Assembly (NCBI GenBank): GCA_023386315.1
Contig: JAEWJZ010000028.1
Span: 124,001-188,000 of the forward strand
Reading direction: 5' to 3'
DNA length: 64,000 nucleotides
Source: Bacillota bacterium
GTDB lineage: Bacteria; Bacillota; Clostridia; Lachnospirales; Lachnospiraceae
A program made the translations under genes and the position numbers. Below, in pieces: positions 1 to 6,423 of this stretch. Below the pieces are notes generated by a model. That model was not told where the DNA came from. It saw only the letters and a list, made by a program, of their open reading frames with translations, and searched no databases. Position 1 is the first letter of the stretch. Each line of letters opens with the position of its first letter.

Positions 1-1
1 G

Positions 2-178
2 ACAGCAGATGATTTTACTAACACAGCTAATATTACATGGGCTCCGATGGATTCATCAATAGCAAATGTAACCAGTAAAGGAAAAGTCACAGCACTGAGC
101 AAAGGATTGGTTTTAATTAGTGCAAAAGATGCAGAAGGAAACATCATTGGCCGTGTTTATGTAAGAGTTAGGGAATAA
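2..178 (+). CDS. Bacterial Ig-like (BIG2) protein, C-terminal fragment
   Basis: The window opens inside this reading frame, which ends with TAA at 176-178; 58 C-terminal residues are visible. They contain the pattern WxPxDSSIANV-x-KGKVTALxKG-x-ISA followed by a short beta-strand tail, the usual signature of group 2 bacterial Ig domains found in surface or phage-tail proteins. A shortened copy of the same 3' end lies at about 23673-23784. Function of the whole protein cannot be judged from this piece. Confidence 0.6.
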   Translation, partial: TADDFTNTANITWAPMDSSIANVTSKGKVTALSKGLVLISAKDAEGNIIGRVYVRVRE

Positions 179-223
179 TCTGAATTACTCCTATTTAACA
201 GTACAATATTATTCTTTTAAGCA

Positions 224-244
224 GGGAGCGGGTACTCCGCTCCC
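224..244 (+). terminator. Hairpin after the BIG2 fragment
   Basis: An 8-bp perfect stem GGGAGCGG/CCGCTCCC with a 5-nt loop follows the stop codon by 46 nt. No clear T-run follows, so it is a weak or factor-assisted terminator candidate. Confidence 0.4.
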
Positions 245-300
245 CTACCAATATCACAGATACCTACTAAGTCTAGATTAAAGGGTTATACCCTTTTCAC

Positions 301-324
301 AAGCCACCCATTACGGGTGGTCTT
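301..324. terminator. Hairpin downstream of the zinc-ribbon membrane gene
   Basis: AAGCCACCC-loop-GGGTGGTCTT forms a short stem 19 nt beyond the stop of the leftward gene ending at 343. It could terminate that transcript, although the tail after the stem on the minus strand is only weakly T-rich. Confidence 0.35.
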
Positions 325-342
325 GACTTATATTAACAACTT

Positions 343-1227
343 TTATTTAGAAGAGGATTCTGAATCTGGTGAAATTATTTTCATTGCTTCATCATCACTA
401 TATCCGGAGCCTGTTAAAAACTTTAAGCGCTCATCTACTACTAGAAGAGCATAGTTTTGAGAATCGGTCATAAATGCTTTTGCATCAGATAGATCTTGTA
501 CATTCTGTTTGTCAGCATACTTTTCTATTGAGGAGGCGATACCTTGCATATTTAAAATATAGAATTTTGCCGCTTTCTTATATTCGTCTATTCCATCACA
601 GTTAACGTTATCAATATTATTCCAATATACTTCAAAATTCTTTTCAGCAGCTCTAGCTGAATCATACATATCGACCATTGATATTCCATCAGTACTTATA
701 AGGTTAGCCATGTTTTCATATTCAGCTTCCGCAGACTTCAAAAGGTCATATATTTGTTTATCTGCTTCTTCAGCCATTTTTTTACTATCTGGAGCTGTAA
801 CGGTTTCTGTTTCTTTTATCGGAGAATCTGTTTCGTTTGTTTCATAGATTCTCGAGTAAATTGTGTTAGAATAAATATTAGTAGTAGCATTCATCGTAGA
901 GTTTCCAATGTGTGCAACTGCAAAGATAAAGCAAATTGTAAAAAAAGAAGTTATAATAATTCTGGTGGGCTTATTAAACTTTTTGTATTTCCACATCAAA
1001 AAGACTCCAAAAGGAAAACAGCAGAAAAGCATCATAAGAAGAACAAACCAAGTTTTGGATATAACAGATTCTTTTTTTTGTGTGGTAGATGATGAACTAT
1101 CCAAAATAACGCCATTTATGACAGTTGAAGTTTGCATATTTTCTTTTAATGGTGCTGCCGGTTCTCCGCAAATTGGGCAAAAATTCCCATTAAATTCAGT
1201 TCCACATTTTGTACAAAACATTTTCAT
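343..1227 (-). CDS. Zinc-ribbon membrane protein, unknown function
   Basis: 294 aa. The N-terminus holds a short zinc ribbon (FCTKCGTEF then FCPICGEP, residues 4-21). Two membrane segments follow at about residues 58-75 and 85-105, then an acidic, helical, presumably extracytoplasmic domain to the C-terminus. The start is the ATG preceded by AAGGGGA; a second in-frame ATG lies two codons in. The first membrane segment, with an FCCxPxGxFLxWKY pattern, closely resembles that of the prophage protein at 33779-34687. Genes of this zinc-ribbon/TM type are common hypotheticals in Clostridia; no function is assigned. Confidence 0.75.
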   Translation of the reverse strand: MKMFCTKCGTEFNGNFCPICGEPAAPLKENMQTSTVINGVILDSSSSTTQKKESVISKTWFVLLMMLFCCFPFGVFLMWKYKKFNKPTRIIITSFFTICFIFAVAHIGNSTMNATTNIYSNTIYSRIYETNETDSPIKETETVTAPDSKKMAEEADKQIYDLLKSAEAEYENMANLISTDGISMVDMYDSARAAEKNFEVYWNNIDNVNCDGIDEYKKAAKFYILNMQGIASSIEKYADKQNVQDLSDAKAFMTDSQNYALLVVDERLKFLTGSGYSDDEAMKIISPDSESSSK

Positions 1228-1307
1228 TTCCCCTTAAGCTTTAGATTACTTATTTATAGTAATATTCCGTTTCCTAAGCTTTATATTAAGAATATTGGGT
1301 ATTTAAT

Positions 1308-1463
1308 TTATTCATCAAAGAAAGTATCATCATATTTTTTCATATCTTCGGTCACTTCTATATCTGTACGTTCGTGAGCAGCCACCGGTTTGAGAAGAGA
1401 TTTATCATTTGCTTTTTTGGCTTCTACATTCGTTATATTGTCCGGTCGGCACTGACAAGCCAT
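1308..1463 (-). CDS. Possible 51-aa hypothetical protein
   Basis: A minus-strand frame from ATG 1463 to TAA 1308 gives an acidic, coding-like tail (ERTDIEVTEDMKKYDDTFFDE is its last part, split here for length). No Shine-Dalgarno precedes the ATG, and on the opposite strand the same place carries AGGAGG plus ATG GCT TAA. It is probably a 5'-truncated remnant of a longer gene in a degraded mobile region. Confidence 0.3.
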   Translation of the reverse strand: MACQCRPDNITNVEAKKANDKSLLKPVAAHERTDIEVTEDMKKYDDTFFDE

Positions 1464-1565
1464 AAGGAAAGGAGGAGGTATGGCTTAAAAAAGAACTCCA
1501 TGAGGCTAGAGTATCATAGAGTTCAATTTTGTATATTTACTTGTTTCTATTGTAATTACATGAAG

Positions 1566-1742
1566 CTATTTTTCGAGAAGTTTTGAAAGTTTTTGATCAA
1601 TGCTTGCTAAAATTTTTATTTTTTGAATTTCACTAATTTCACAAGCGGAATAGATATTTAAGTCAAGGTCTTGTTCGCAATCTGTACCATATGTGCCATA
1701 TTGTTTGCATACGTCATAATTAATACATTTAGTATCTGACAT
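1566..1742 (-). CDS. Small Cys-containing protein (58 aa)
   Basis: MSDTKCINYDVCKQYGTYG begins a 58-aa frame with a good ribosome site (AAGGAGA, 8 nt before ATG 1742). It has four cysteines in the N-terminal two thirds and an amphipathic Lys-rich C-terminal helix (IQKIKILASIDQKLSKLLEK). No family is recognised. Leftward orientation matches its neighbour at 1308-1463. Confidence 0.6.
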   Translation of the reverse strand: MSDTKCINYDVCKQYGTYGTDCEQDLDLNIYSACEISEIQKIKILASIDQKLSKLLEK

Positions 1743-1806
1743 CTTAGGTTTCTCCTTTTATTTATACTCGGTTCTGATAGGAACCTATCCATAGATTATA
1801 AAATAA

Positions 1807-2055
1807 ATGGAAAATTTTTACAAGAAAGAAGATGAAGAAATCATGATGGACTGCATGGAAACTCAGAAGGCAGTATGATGCCATTTTTCTGGTTAAGAGA
1901 GAATTTGGAAACTATCTGAATCGGCAAAATGATGATCCGAAACCAAAATATTACCTCATGGGGGTGAAGGCATAAACCCATCCGCTCTGGTGGAATATTT
2001 AAAAGATTTCAAAAGAATAAATGATTCCCTTAAAAAGGGGAAGCCGACAGAGTGA
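1807..2055 (+). pseudogene. Frameshifted small gene pair, mobile-element relic
   Basis: ATG 1807 begins MENFYKKEDEEIMMDCMETQKAV and hits TGA; shifting one frame recovers RRQYDAIFLVKREFGNYLN, then NRQNDDPKPKYYLMGVKA to TAA at 1973. A second coding-like frame (INPSALVEYLKDFKRINDS onward, stop 2053-2055) begins exactly at that junction, where an ATGA overlap seems to have become ATAA. This is the look of a decayed two-gene operon. The original product is not recognised. Confidence 0.35.
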
Positions 2056-2070
2056 TAGAACCTGCCGGCT
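2042..2070 (+). repeat. Degenerate GCCGACA hairpin, partial copy of the dispersed repeat
   Basis: AGCCGACAG / CTGCCGGCT forms a 9-bp stem with one mismatch. It matches the hairpin that opens the three ~140-bp repeats, but lacks their downstream part. Confidence 0.45.
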
Positions 2071-2166
2071 AAAAAATGAAGATAAAAACGTCTCTTCGAA
2101 ATTAAATATATCACTCATTCCTGAAATGAAGCTTAAATTTATAGATAATAGTGTAAAAAAAGGAGT

Positions 2167-2306
2167 AGCCGGTAAGATCGGGGAAATCCTACCGGCTGAA
2201 GTATGAAAAAAAGTATTTATATAAAAGGTTGTTTGCCTCTTTACAAGTATTAATATACCGGGAAAATGTGACGGGAGTTTGATGGATCTGTGAAGAGATT
2301 GTGAAA
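2167..2306 (+). repeat. Dispersed ~140-bp repeat, copy 1
   Basis: It opens with the stem AGCCGGTA...TACCGGCT, then a shared block GTATGAAAAAAAG, an AT-rich stretch with CTCTTTACA and AATATACCGG, and four TGTGA/TTTGA motifs spaced 11 bp apart (TGTGACGGGAG, TTTGATGGATC, TGTGAAGAGAT, TGTGAAA). Copies 2 (4899-5033) and 3 (5476-5609) align over the whole length. The region 1976-2369 holds only this repeat, the small hairpin at 2042 and the relic frame; I see no intact gene. Confidence 0.8.
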
Positions 2307-2369
2307 GGAGAGCACTATACAGACTTTTACTCTGGGAGAGGGGATATTTTCTTTCAATGGAGACTTAAC

Positions 2370-3059
2370 TTAATCTTTAGTGGTCATTAAATGGTTAGAA
2401 AGAAAATCCTGTCCTACGCTATAAGAGGATTGTACTTCGTTTAGCATATTTTCATAAAAGGATTTTGCAGAAGCTTGGCGTTGAGTAGCAATTTCTTTGC
2501 CACGCTTTGTATAAAAGCGGGAGTACAAATGTTCCAATTTATATTTATATTCTTGAAAGAATGATGGATTTTTATCAGAAGATCCATCAGATACCTGTCC
2601 ATTTGGTTGTAAAGAATAGAGGGGTTCGGATACCTGCCCTTTATAAAAAATTGTGCGAGCAATCCCTATTGTACCCGTGACGTCAATTTTATCAGAATCA
2701 AAGAGTATCTTTGCCTCAATACTTTGAGGTGGCGTATCAGTACGGAAGCGATGAGTCTTTATACATGAGCTTACTTTTTTAGCGTATTCAATTTCCATAC
2801 CATTAGATATAAGAAAATCATAGGCCTTTTTTGAACCGACTATAGCATGACATAATTTGGGATTTTCGAATTGCTCCTTTCTGCCAATATCGTGAAGTAG
2901 ACAAGCGCAAATGAGTACATCGTAATTTACATTATCTTCATGACTGGCAATGTCCAATGCAACATATAAAACCCTGTAAATATGATCGTTATCGTGTGCG
3001 CTGTCTTTCATACATAAAAGCATATAATCCTCCAGTAATTTGTACTTTTGTAAATCCAC
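2370..3059 (-). CDS. HD-domain phosphohydrolase
   Basis: 229 aa, cytoplasmic. The HD metal-binding signature is complete: His in AHDNDHIYRV (about residue 26), LLHDIG (about residue 56), and the downstream Asp in LFDSDKIDV. Family members (YedJ-like) hydrolyse phosphate esters of nucleotides or related compounds; the substrate here is unknown. It stands alone on the minus strand, next to repeat copy 1, and may belong to the accessory region. Confidence 0.85.
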   Translation of the reverse strand: MDLQKYKLLEDYMLLCMKDSAHDNDHIYRVLYVALDIASHEDNVNYDVLICACLLHDIGRKEQFENPKLCHAIVGSKKAYDFLISNGMEIEYAKKVSSCIKTHRFRTDTPPQSIEAKILFDSDKIDVTGTIGIARTIFYKGQVSEPLYSLQPNGQVSDGSSDKNPSFFQEYKYKLEHLYSRFYTKRGKEIATQRQASAKSFYENMLNEVQSSYSVGQDFLSNHLMTTKD

Positions 3060-3184
3060 TAGTAATACCCCCTATAGTTTAATGATATTTGTGTTAATTC
3101 GCATAGTACCATATTGTGCAATGGAATTCAATAAGCATAAAGAGGTCTGGTAGTTTTTTGTTGTTAGAAACAGAAAGGAAAAGA

Positions 3185-3361
3185 ATGAAATTATTATTAC
3201 ATTATCCCGGAAGCAAGAAATGAATCACATCCTGGATAATTGAAAATATGCCAGAGCATCACAGCTATCTGGATCTGTACTTTGGCGGAGGCGGTATGTT
3301 CTTCGAAAAGTCTCTTTCCAGGATCGAGACGATGAATGATCTTGATGTGGTAAATTTTTTA
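3185..3361 (+). pseudogene. Remnant of a Dam-type DNA adenine methylase
   Basis: The frame starts MKLLLHYPGSKK, meets TGA at codon 13 (probably from TGG), and continues ITSWIIENMPEHHSYLDLYF then GGGGMFFEKSLSRIETMNDLD. These are the AdoMet-binding motif (PGSK...FxGGG) and the first ~60 residues of D12-class N6-adenine methyltransferases, common in phages. The remaining three quarters of the gene are missing; the sequence runs straight into the promoter of the XRE gene. The gap 3060-3408 contains nothing else that I can support. Confidence 0.65.
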
Positions 3362-3379
3362 AAAAAGTGTCGCATATAC

Positions 3380-3408
3380 TTGACATTAAGTAATCTATGT
3401 AGTAATAT
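3380..3408 (+). promoter_or_regulatory. Sigma-70-type promoter for the XRE gene
   Basis: TTGACA, 17-bp spacer, TAATAT. The expected transcript start (~3415) lies just before the ribosome site GGAGGTGA, which excludes upstream ATG 3409 as the start of the regulator. Confidence 0.7.
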
Positions 3409-3429
3409 TTGTATGCGGAGGTGATTGCA

Positions 3430-3639
3430 GTGGGTCGAAATATACCAATAAAAGTTGCCCGTGCCCAGCTGGATCTGACACAAAAACAACTTGCTGAAAA
3501 AGTGGGCATATCACGGCAGACCATGAATGCTATTGAGCAGGGTGAATACAATCCGACGATAAAATTATGCCGGGCAATTTGCAGAGTATTAGGAAAAAGT
3601 CTTGATGATTTGTTCTGGGAGGAAGAAAGCAATGATTAG
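3430..3639 (+). CDS. XRE-family transcriptional regulator
   Basis: 69 aa, a single Cro/CI-type helix-turn-helix (LTQKQLAEKVGISRQTMNAIE, then GEYNPTIKL). Start GTG 3430 is chosen because GGAGGTGA lies 5 nt upstream and a promoter ends at 3408. The gene overlaps its downstream partner by AATGATTAG, a common arrangement of small XRE regulators with a membrane protein in Firmicutes, so the two are probably one operon and the regulator may control it. Confidence 0.85.
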   Translation: MGRNIPIKVARAQLDLTQKQLAEKVGISRQTMNAIEQGEYNPTIKLCRAICRVLGKSLDDLFWEEESND

Positions 3640-4123
3640 AAAAAAGAATAATCTGGATGAGATGCAGGAGCAAAAGTTACTAAAGATAGAACACTATGGA
3701 TTCTGGTTTGTATATTGGGGGATGTTAGCTGCGATTCTGCTGCAGGTTACCCTGGCTACAGATGTAAAAAATTTATTCCATAATATTGCTGGTGAATGGC
3801 TGGTATTTATGATTGTTTCCATATACATGTTAATTGCCTGTCTGATCAATGGCATATGGGACAGGAAACTGAAACCAAATTTAAAAACAAATATTATTCT
3901 CAGTCTTTTATCAGGCACATTGTGCGGTGTTATTTTCTTCGTATCATCTTATTATAAATATGGTAAATTAGCGGGTGCAGCTGCTACAGGAATATTTATG
4001 TTCGCTCAAATTTTTGTATTATCCATTGCTGCATTGACGTTTTGCGTATTCATTTATAAAAAGAGAGTGCAAAAACTTGAAACAGAGGGTGAAGCTGCTG
4101 CGGATGATAATGAAGATAAATAA
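3632..4123 (+). CDS. Four-helix membrane protein paired with XRE regulator
   Basis: 163 aa with about four hydrophobic segments (near residues 20-38, 48-68, 80-98, 110-135), a Lys/Asp-rich N-terminus and an acidic C-tail (EGEAAADDNEDK). Start ATG 3632 overlaps the XRE stop and has GAGGAAG upstream. It resembles small DUF-type membrane proteins that follow XRE regulators in clostridia (DUF6773-like, from memory). Role unknown. Confidence 0.7.
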   Translation: MIRKKNNLDEMQEQKLLKIEHYGFWFVYWGMLAAILLQVTLATDVKNLFHNIAGEWLVFMIVSIYMLIACLINGIWDRKLKPNLKTNIILSLLSGTLCGVIFFVSSYYKYGKLAGAAATGIFMFAQIFVLSIAALTFCVFIYKKRVQKLETEGEAAADDNEDK

Positions 4124-4184
4124 ATTATGAATAATTAGTTGCAACGAGAGGACGTTGGCTCACTTTTTGTGGATCAGCGTCCTG

Positions 4185-4652
4185 TTAATTCTTCATGATA
4201 AAATAATCTCTTAATTTTTTTGCATATTCTAAGCGTTCTTCTGGTTTTGTGCTTTCCCTGTCTGTCTTATATAAGTTATCATTTTTATATCTTGGAAATA
4301 TATGAAGATGATAATGCCATACATCTTGATTTCCACAAGGTTCATTGTGTTGTCTGGAAGATACTCCATCACATTTGTAAGTTTCTTTTAAAGCCAGAGC
4401 AATTTCTCTTTCTAAATCATGAATTCGGTGTGAAATTTCTGACTGTAAATCATATAAATTCTCGATATGTTTATTAGGTATTATAATGACATGGCCTTTA
4501 TTATTTTTCCACCAACAAGAGGATATAAATGCAGTAACATAGCTGTCTTTAAATATTATATCGTCCTGTTTGGTATTTAAATGTTCATTTTCTACGCCTT
4601 CTGCAATTAAACAAAAAGGGCAGACATACCCTGTGGGTGCATGATTGTACAT
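4185..4652 (-). CDS. HIT-family nucleotide hydrolase/transferase
   Basis: 155 aa. The histidine triad WHYHLHIFPRY lies at about residues 113-123, with the upstream conserved GHVIIIPNKHIENLYDL. Two N-terminal cysteines (VCPFCLI) fit the zinc site of many HIT proteins. HIT enzymes cleave the alpha-phosphate of nucleotide conjugates such as AMP-lysine or Ap4A. It is a stand-alone minus-strand gene; the physiological substrate is unknown. Confidence 0.85.
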   Translation of the reverse strand: MYNHAPTGYVCPFCLIAEGVENEHLNTKQDDIIFKDSYVTAFISSCWWKNNKGHVIIIPNKHIENLYDLQSEISHRIHDLEREIALALKETYKCDGVSSRQHNEPCGNQDVWHYHLHIFPRYKNDNLYKTDRESTKPEERLEYAKKLRDYFIMKN

Positions 4653-4898
4653 ATCGTTCCTCCAATATAATCTACAAGCTTATATGAATGATTTTTAATG
4701 TAAGTATACAAAACTCAAGCAAAGATATCAAATATAAAAAAACCTTATTTTACTTTTGGTAAATATGGTATAAAATAGAGGTGGCAAGACCAGATAAAGT
4801 CATGTTATGGAAGATGACAGGGGGAAATGGAAAAGAATTGACTGAATCGGAGGCGGTTAACCCCGTCTCATATTTATTTTGTCCCCGTAACTGGAGGA
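4653..4898. other. Intergenic, no gene seen
   Basis: AT-rich sequence between the HIT gene and repeat copy 2. It has several short stops in all frames and a stretch (4779-4880) with a weak purine-rich leader look, but nothing I can support as a gene or RNA. Confidence 0.4.
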
Positions 4899-5033
4899 AG
4901 CCGACAAGATGGGGGATCTTGCCGGCTGTATGAAAAAAAGTTTTATTTAAAAGGTTATTGGCCTCTTTACATTAATTAATATACCGGAAAAGTGTGACGG
5001 GATTTTGATGGATCTGTGAAGAGTTTGTGAAAA
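4899..5033 (+). repeat. Dispersed ~140-bp repeat, copy 2
   Basis: The hairpin AGCCGACAAGAT-GGGGG-ATCTTGCCGGCT (one mismatch) is followed by TGTATGAAAAAAAGTTTTA, the CTCTTTACATTAATTAATAT block and the four 11-bp-phased motifs (TGTGACGGGAT, TTTGATGGATC, TGTGAAGAGTT, TGTGAAA). It ends 65 nt upstream of the VOC gene, so it may carry that gene's promoter. Confidence 0.85.
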
Positions 5034-5098
5034 GTAAATACAGGACTGGTGGGGAACTTATAGGAAAATAATAAGAAAAAGTAACGAGGTGGGTATGT

Positions 5099-5467
5099 AT
5101 GAAAGTCGGAGAAGTATGTTTATTTACAAAAGATGTTATTCAATTATCTAATTTTTATAAGTCTTTATTTAATATCAATAACGGCAGTGATGATAACATA
5201 CATCAATTTATCATATCAGAGGAAACAGCATTAACTGTCTGCAATGATGGAACAGAGCGGAAAGAGAACTCACAAAATATTTGTATAGCTTTTACAGTAG
5301 AGGATATTGATTATCAGTATGAAAGATTGAAAGCGCTTGGTATTAAGATCCTGGAACCACCAACTGTAAGACCGTGGGGAGCAACGAATATGAGTTTTTT
5401 AGATCCTGATAATAACTTAATAGTATTTAGATCTTTCCCTAAAGAATATAATCACGCTGCCCCATAA
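5099..5467 (+). CDS. VOC/glyoxalase-fold protein
   Basis: 122 aa, one pair of beta-alpha-beta-beta-beta modules: VCLFTKDVIQLSNFYKSLF at the N-terminus and FLDPDNNLIVFRSF at the C-terminus, typical of the glyoxalase/bleomycin-resistance superfamily. The latter motif carries the usual late metal-ligand region. These are cytosolic metalloenzymes or drug-binding proteins; the substrate cannot be inferred. Repeats flank the gene on both sides (copies 2 and 3), as if it were a cassette. Confidence 0.8.
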   Translation: MKVGEVCLFTKDVIQLSNFYKSLFNINNGSDDNIHQFIISEETALTVCNDGTERKENSQNICIAFTVEDIDYQYERLKALGIKILEPPTVRPWGATNMSFLDPDNNLIVFRSFPKEYNHAAP

Positions 5468-5475
5468 ATGGGAGG

Positions 5476-5609
5476 AGCCGACAAGAGGGGGTGTCTTGTC
5501 GGCTGTATGAAAAAAAGTTTTATTTAAAAGGTTATTGACCTCTTTACATTTAATAATATACCGGGAAAGTGTGACGGGATTTTGACGGATTTGTGAAGAG
5601 TCTGTGAAA
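5476..5609 (+). repeat. Dispersed ~140-bp repeat, copy 3
   Basis: It has the best-formed hairpin of the family: an 11-bp perfect stem AGCCGACAAGA/TCTTGTCGGCT with loop GGGGGTG, starting 9 nt after the VOC stop. The shared ATGAAAAAAAGTTTTATTTAA block and the 11-bp-phased TGTGA motifs follow. Confidence 0.85.
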
Positions 5610-5701
5610 CAGGAAGAGAAAGGTGGCCTGGATAAATGAAAAGTTAAACTATCGGGTTTCATATTGATAAATATAGACTACTGAAGAAACGAGGATTAAA
5701 C

Positions 5702-6220
5702 ATGCGGGATTATTTTATTAAAACATCAAGAATTGGCTTCTCCAGCTGGAGTAACGCCGATTTAAGTCTGGCGTCCCAGCTATGGGGAGAAAATGAAGTT
5801 ACCCGGTACATTTGTTCTACTGGTAAGTTTACACATGAAGATATTGTGAACCGCCTGAATACGGAAATTCATAATTATGAATTGTATCATATACAATACT
5901 GGCCGATTTTTGAACTGTCAACAGAAGAACTCATTGGCTGCTGCGGTATTCGTCCTTATAAATCCGAAACTCATTCCTATGAACTGGGTTTTCATCTGCG
6001 GGAAAAATACTGGGGGAAGGGCTATGCCTCTGAGGCAGCAAAAGCGGCTATTGATTACAGCTTTCACATCTTAAAAGCGAAGAAGCTGTATGCAGGCCAT
6101 CACCCCCAGAACAGAGCATCAGAAAAGTTGCTGCTGAAATTAGGTTTTCAATCCATCGGCAGGGAATTTTATACACCCACGGGGCTGTATCACCCTTTGT
6201 ATGAGTTGGTGAACTATTAA
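5702..6220 (+). CDS. GNAT N-acetyltransferase, RimJ/RimL type
   Basis: 172 aa. The acetyl-CoA loop is visible as REKYWGKGYASEA (about residues 107-119), preceded by ELGFHL and followed by the NRASEKLLLKLGF helix, the standard order of GNAT motifs A and B. The start has GAGGA 8 nt upstream. Acceptor (protein N-terminus, amino acid or drug) unknown. Confidence 0.85.
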   Translation: MRDYFIKTSRIGFSSWSNADLSLASQLWGENEVTRYICSTGKFTHEDIVNRLNTEIHNYELYHIQYWPIFELSTEELIGCCGIRPYKSETHSYELGFHLREKYWGKGYASEAAKAAIDYSFHILKAKKLYAGHHPQNRASEKLLLKLGFQSIGREFYTPTGLYHPLYELVNY

Positions 6221-6360
6221 GATTACAGGAAACACAAATCACTCCACATGTACAAAATAATGGCACTTGTTTATGGTAACAAATCCCATGTTTTCAATAC
6301 ATAAACCGGTTCTTTTGTATCAAAAATCTTTCTTTTTCAACAAAAGTTTCCTTTATTCGA

Positions 6361-6389
6361 TTGACGGAGCACCCTTATACTAGTAAAAT
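6361..6389 (+). promoter_or_regulatory. Promoter of the ftsA-like gene
   Basis: TTGACG, 17-bp spacer, TAAAAT. The -35 coincides with an upstream in-frame TTG, which shows that the coding start must lie downstream, at ATG 6424. Confidence 0.6.
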
Positions 6390-6423
6390 AAAGACAAATA
6401 TGAAAGAGGATGGGGCATTATTT

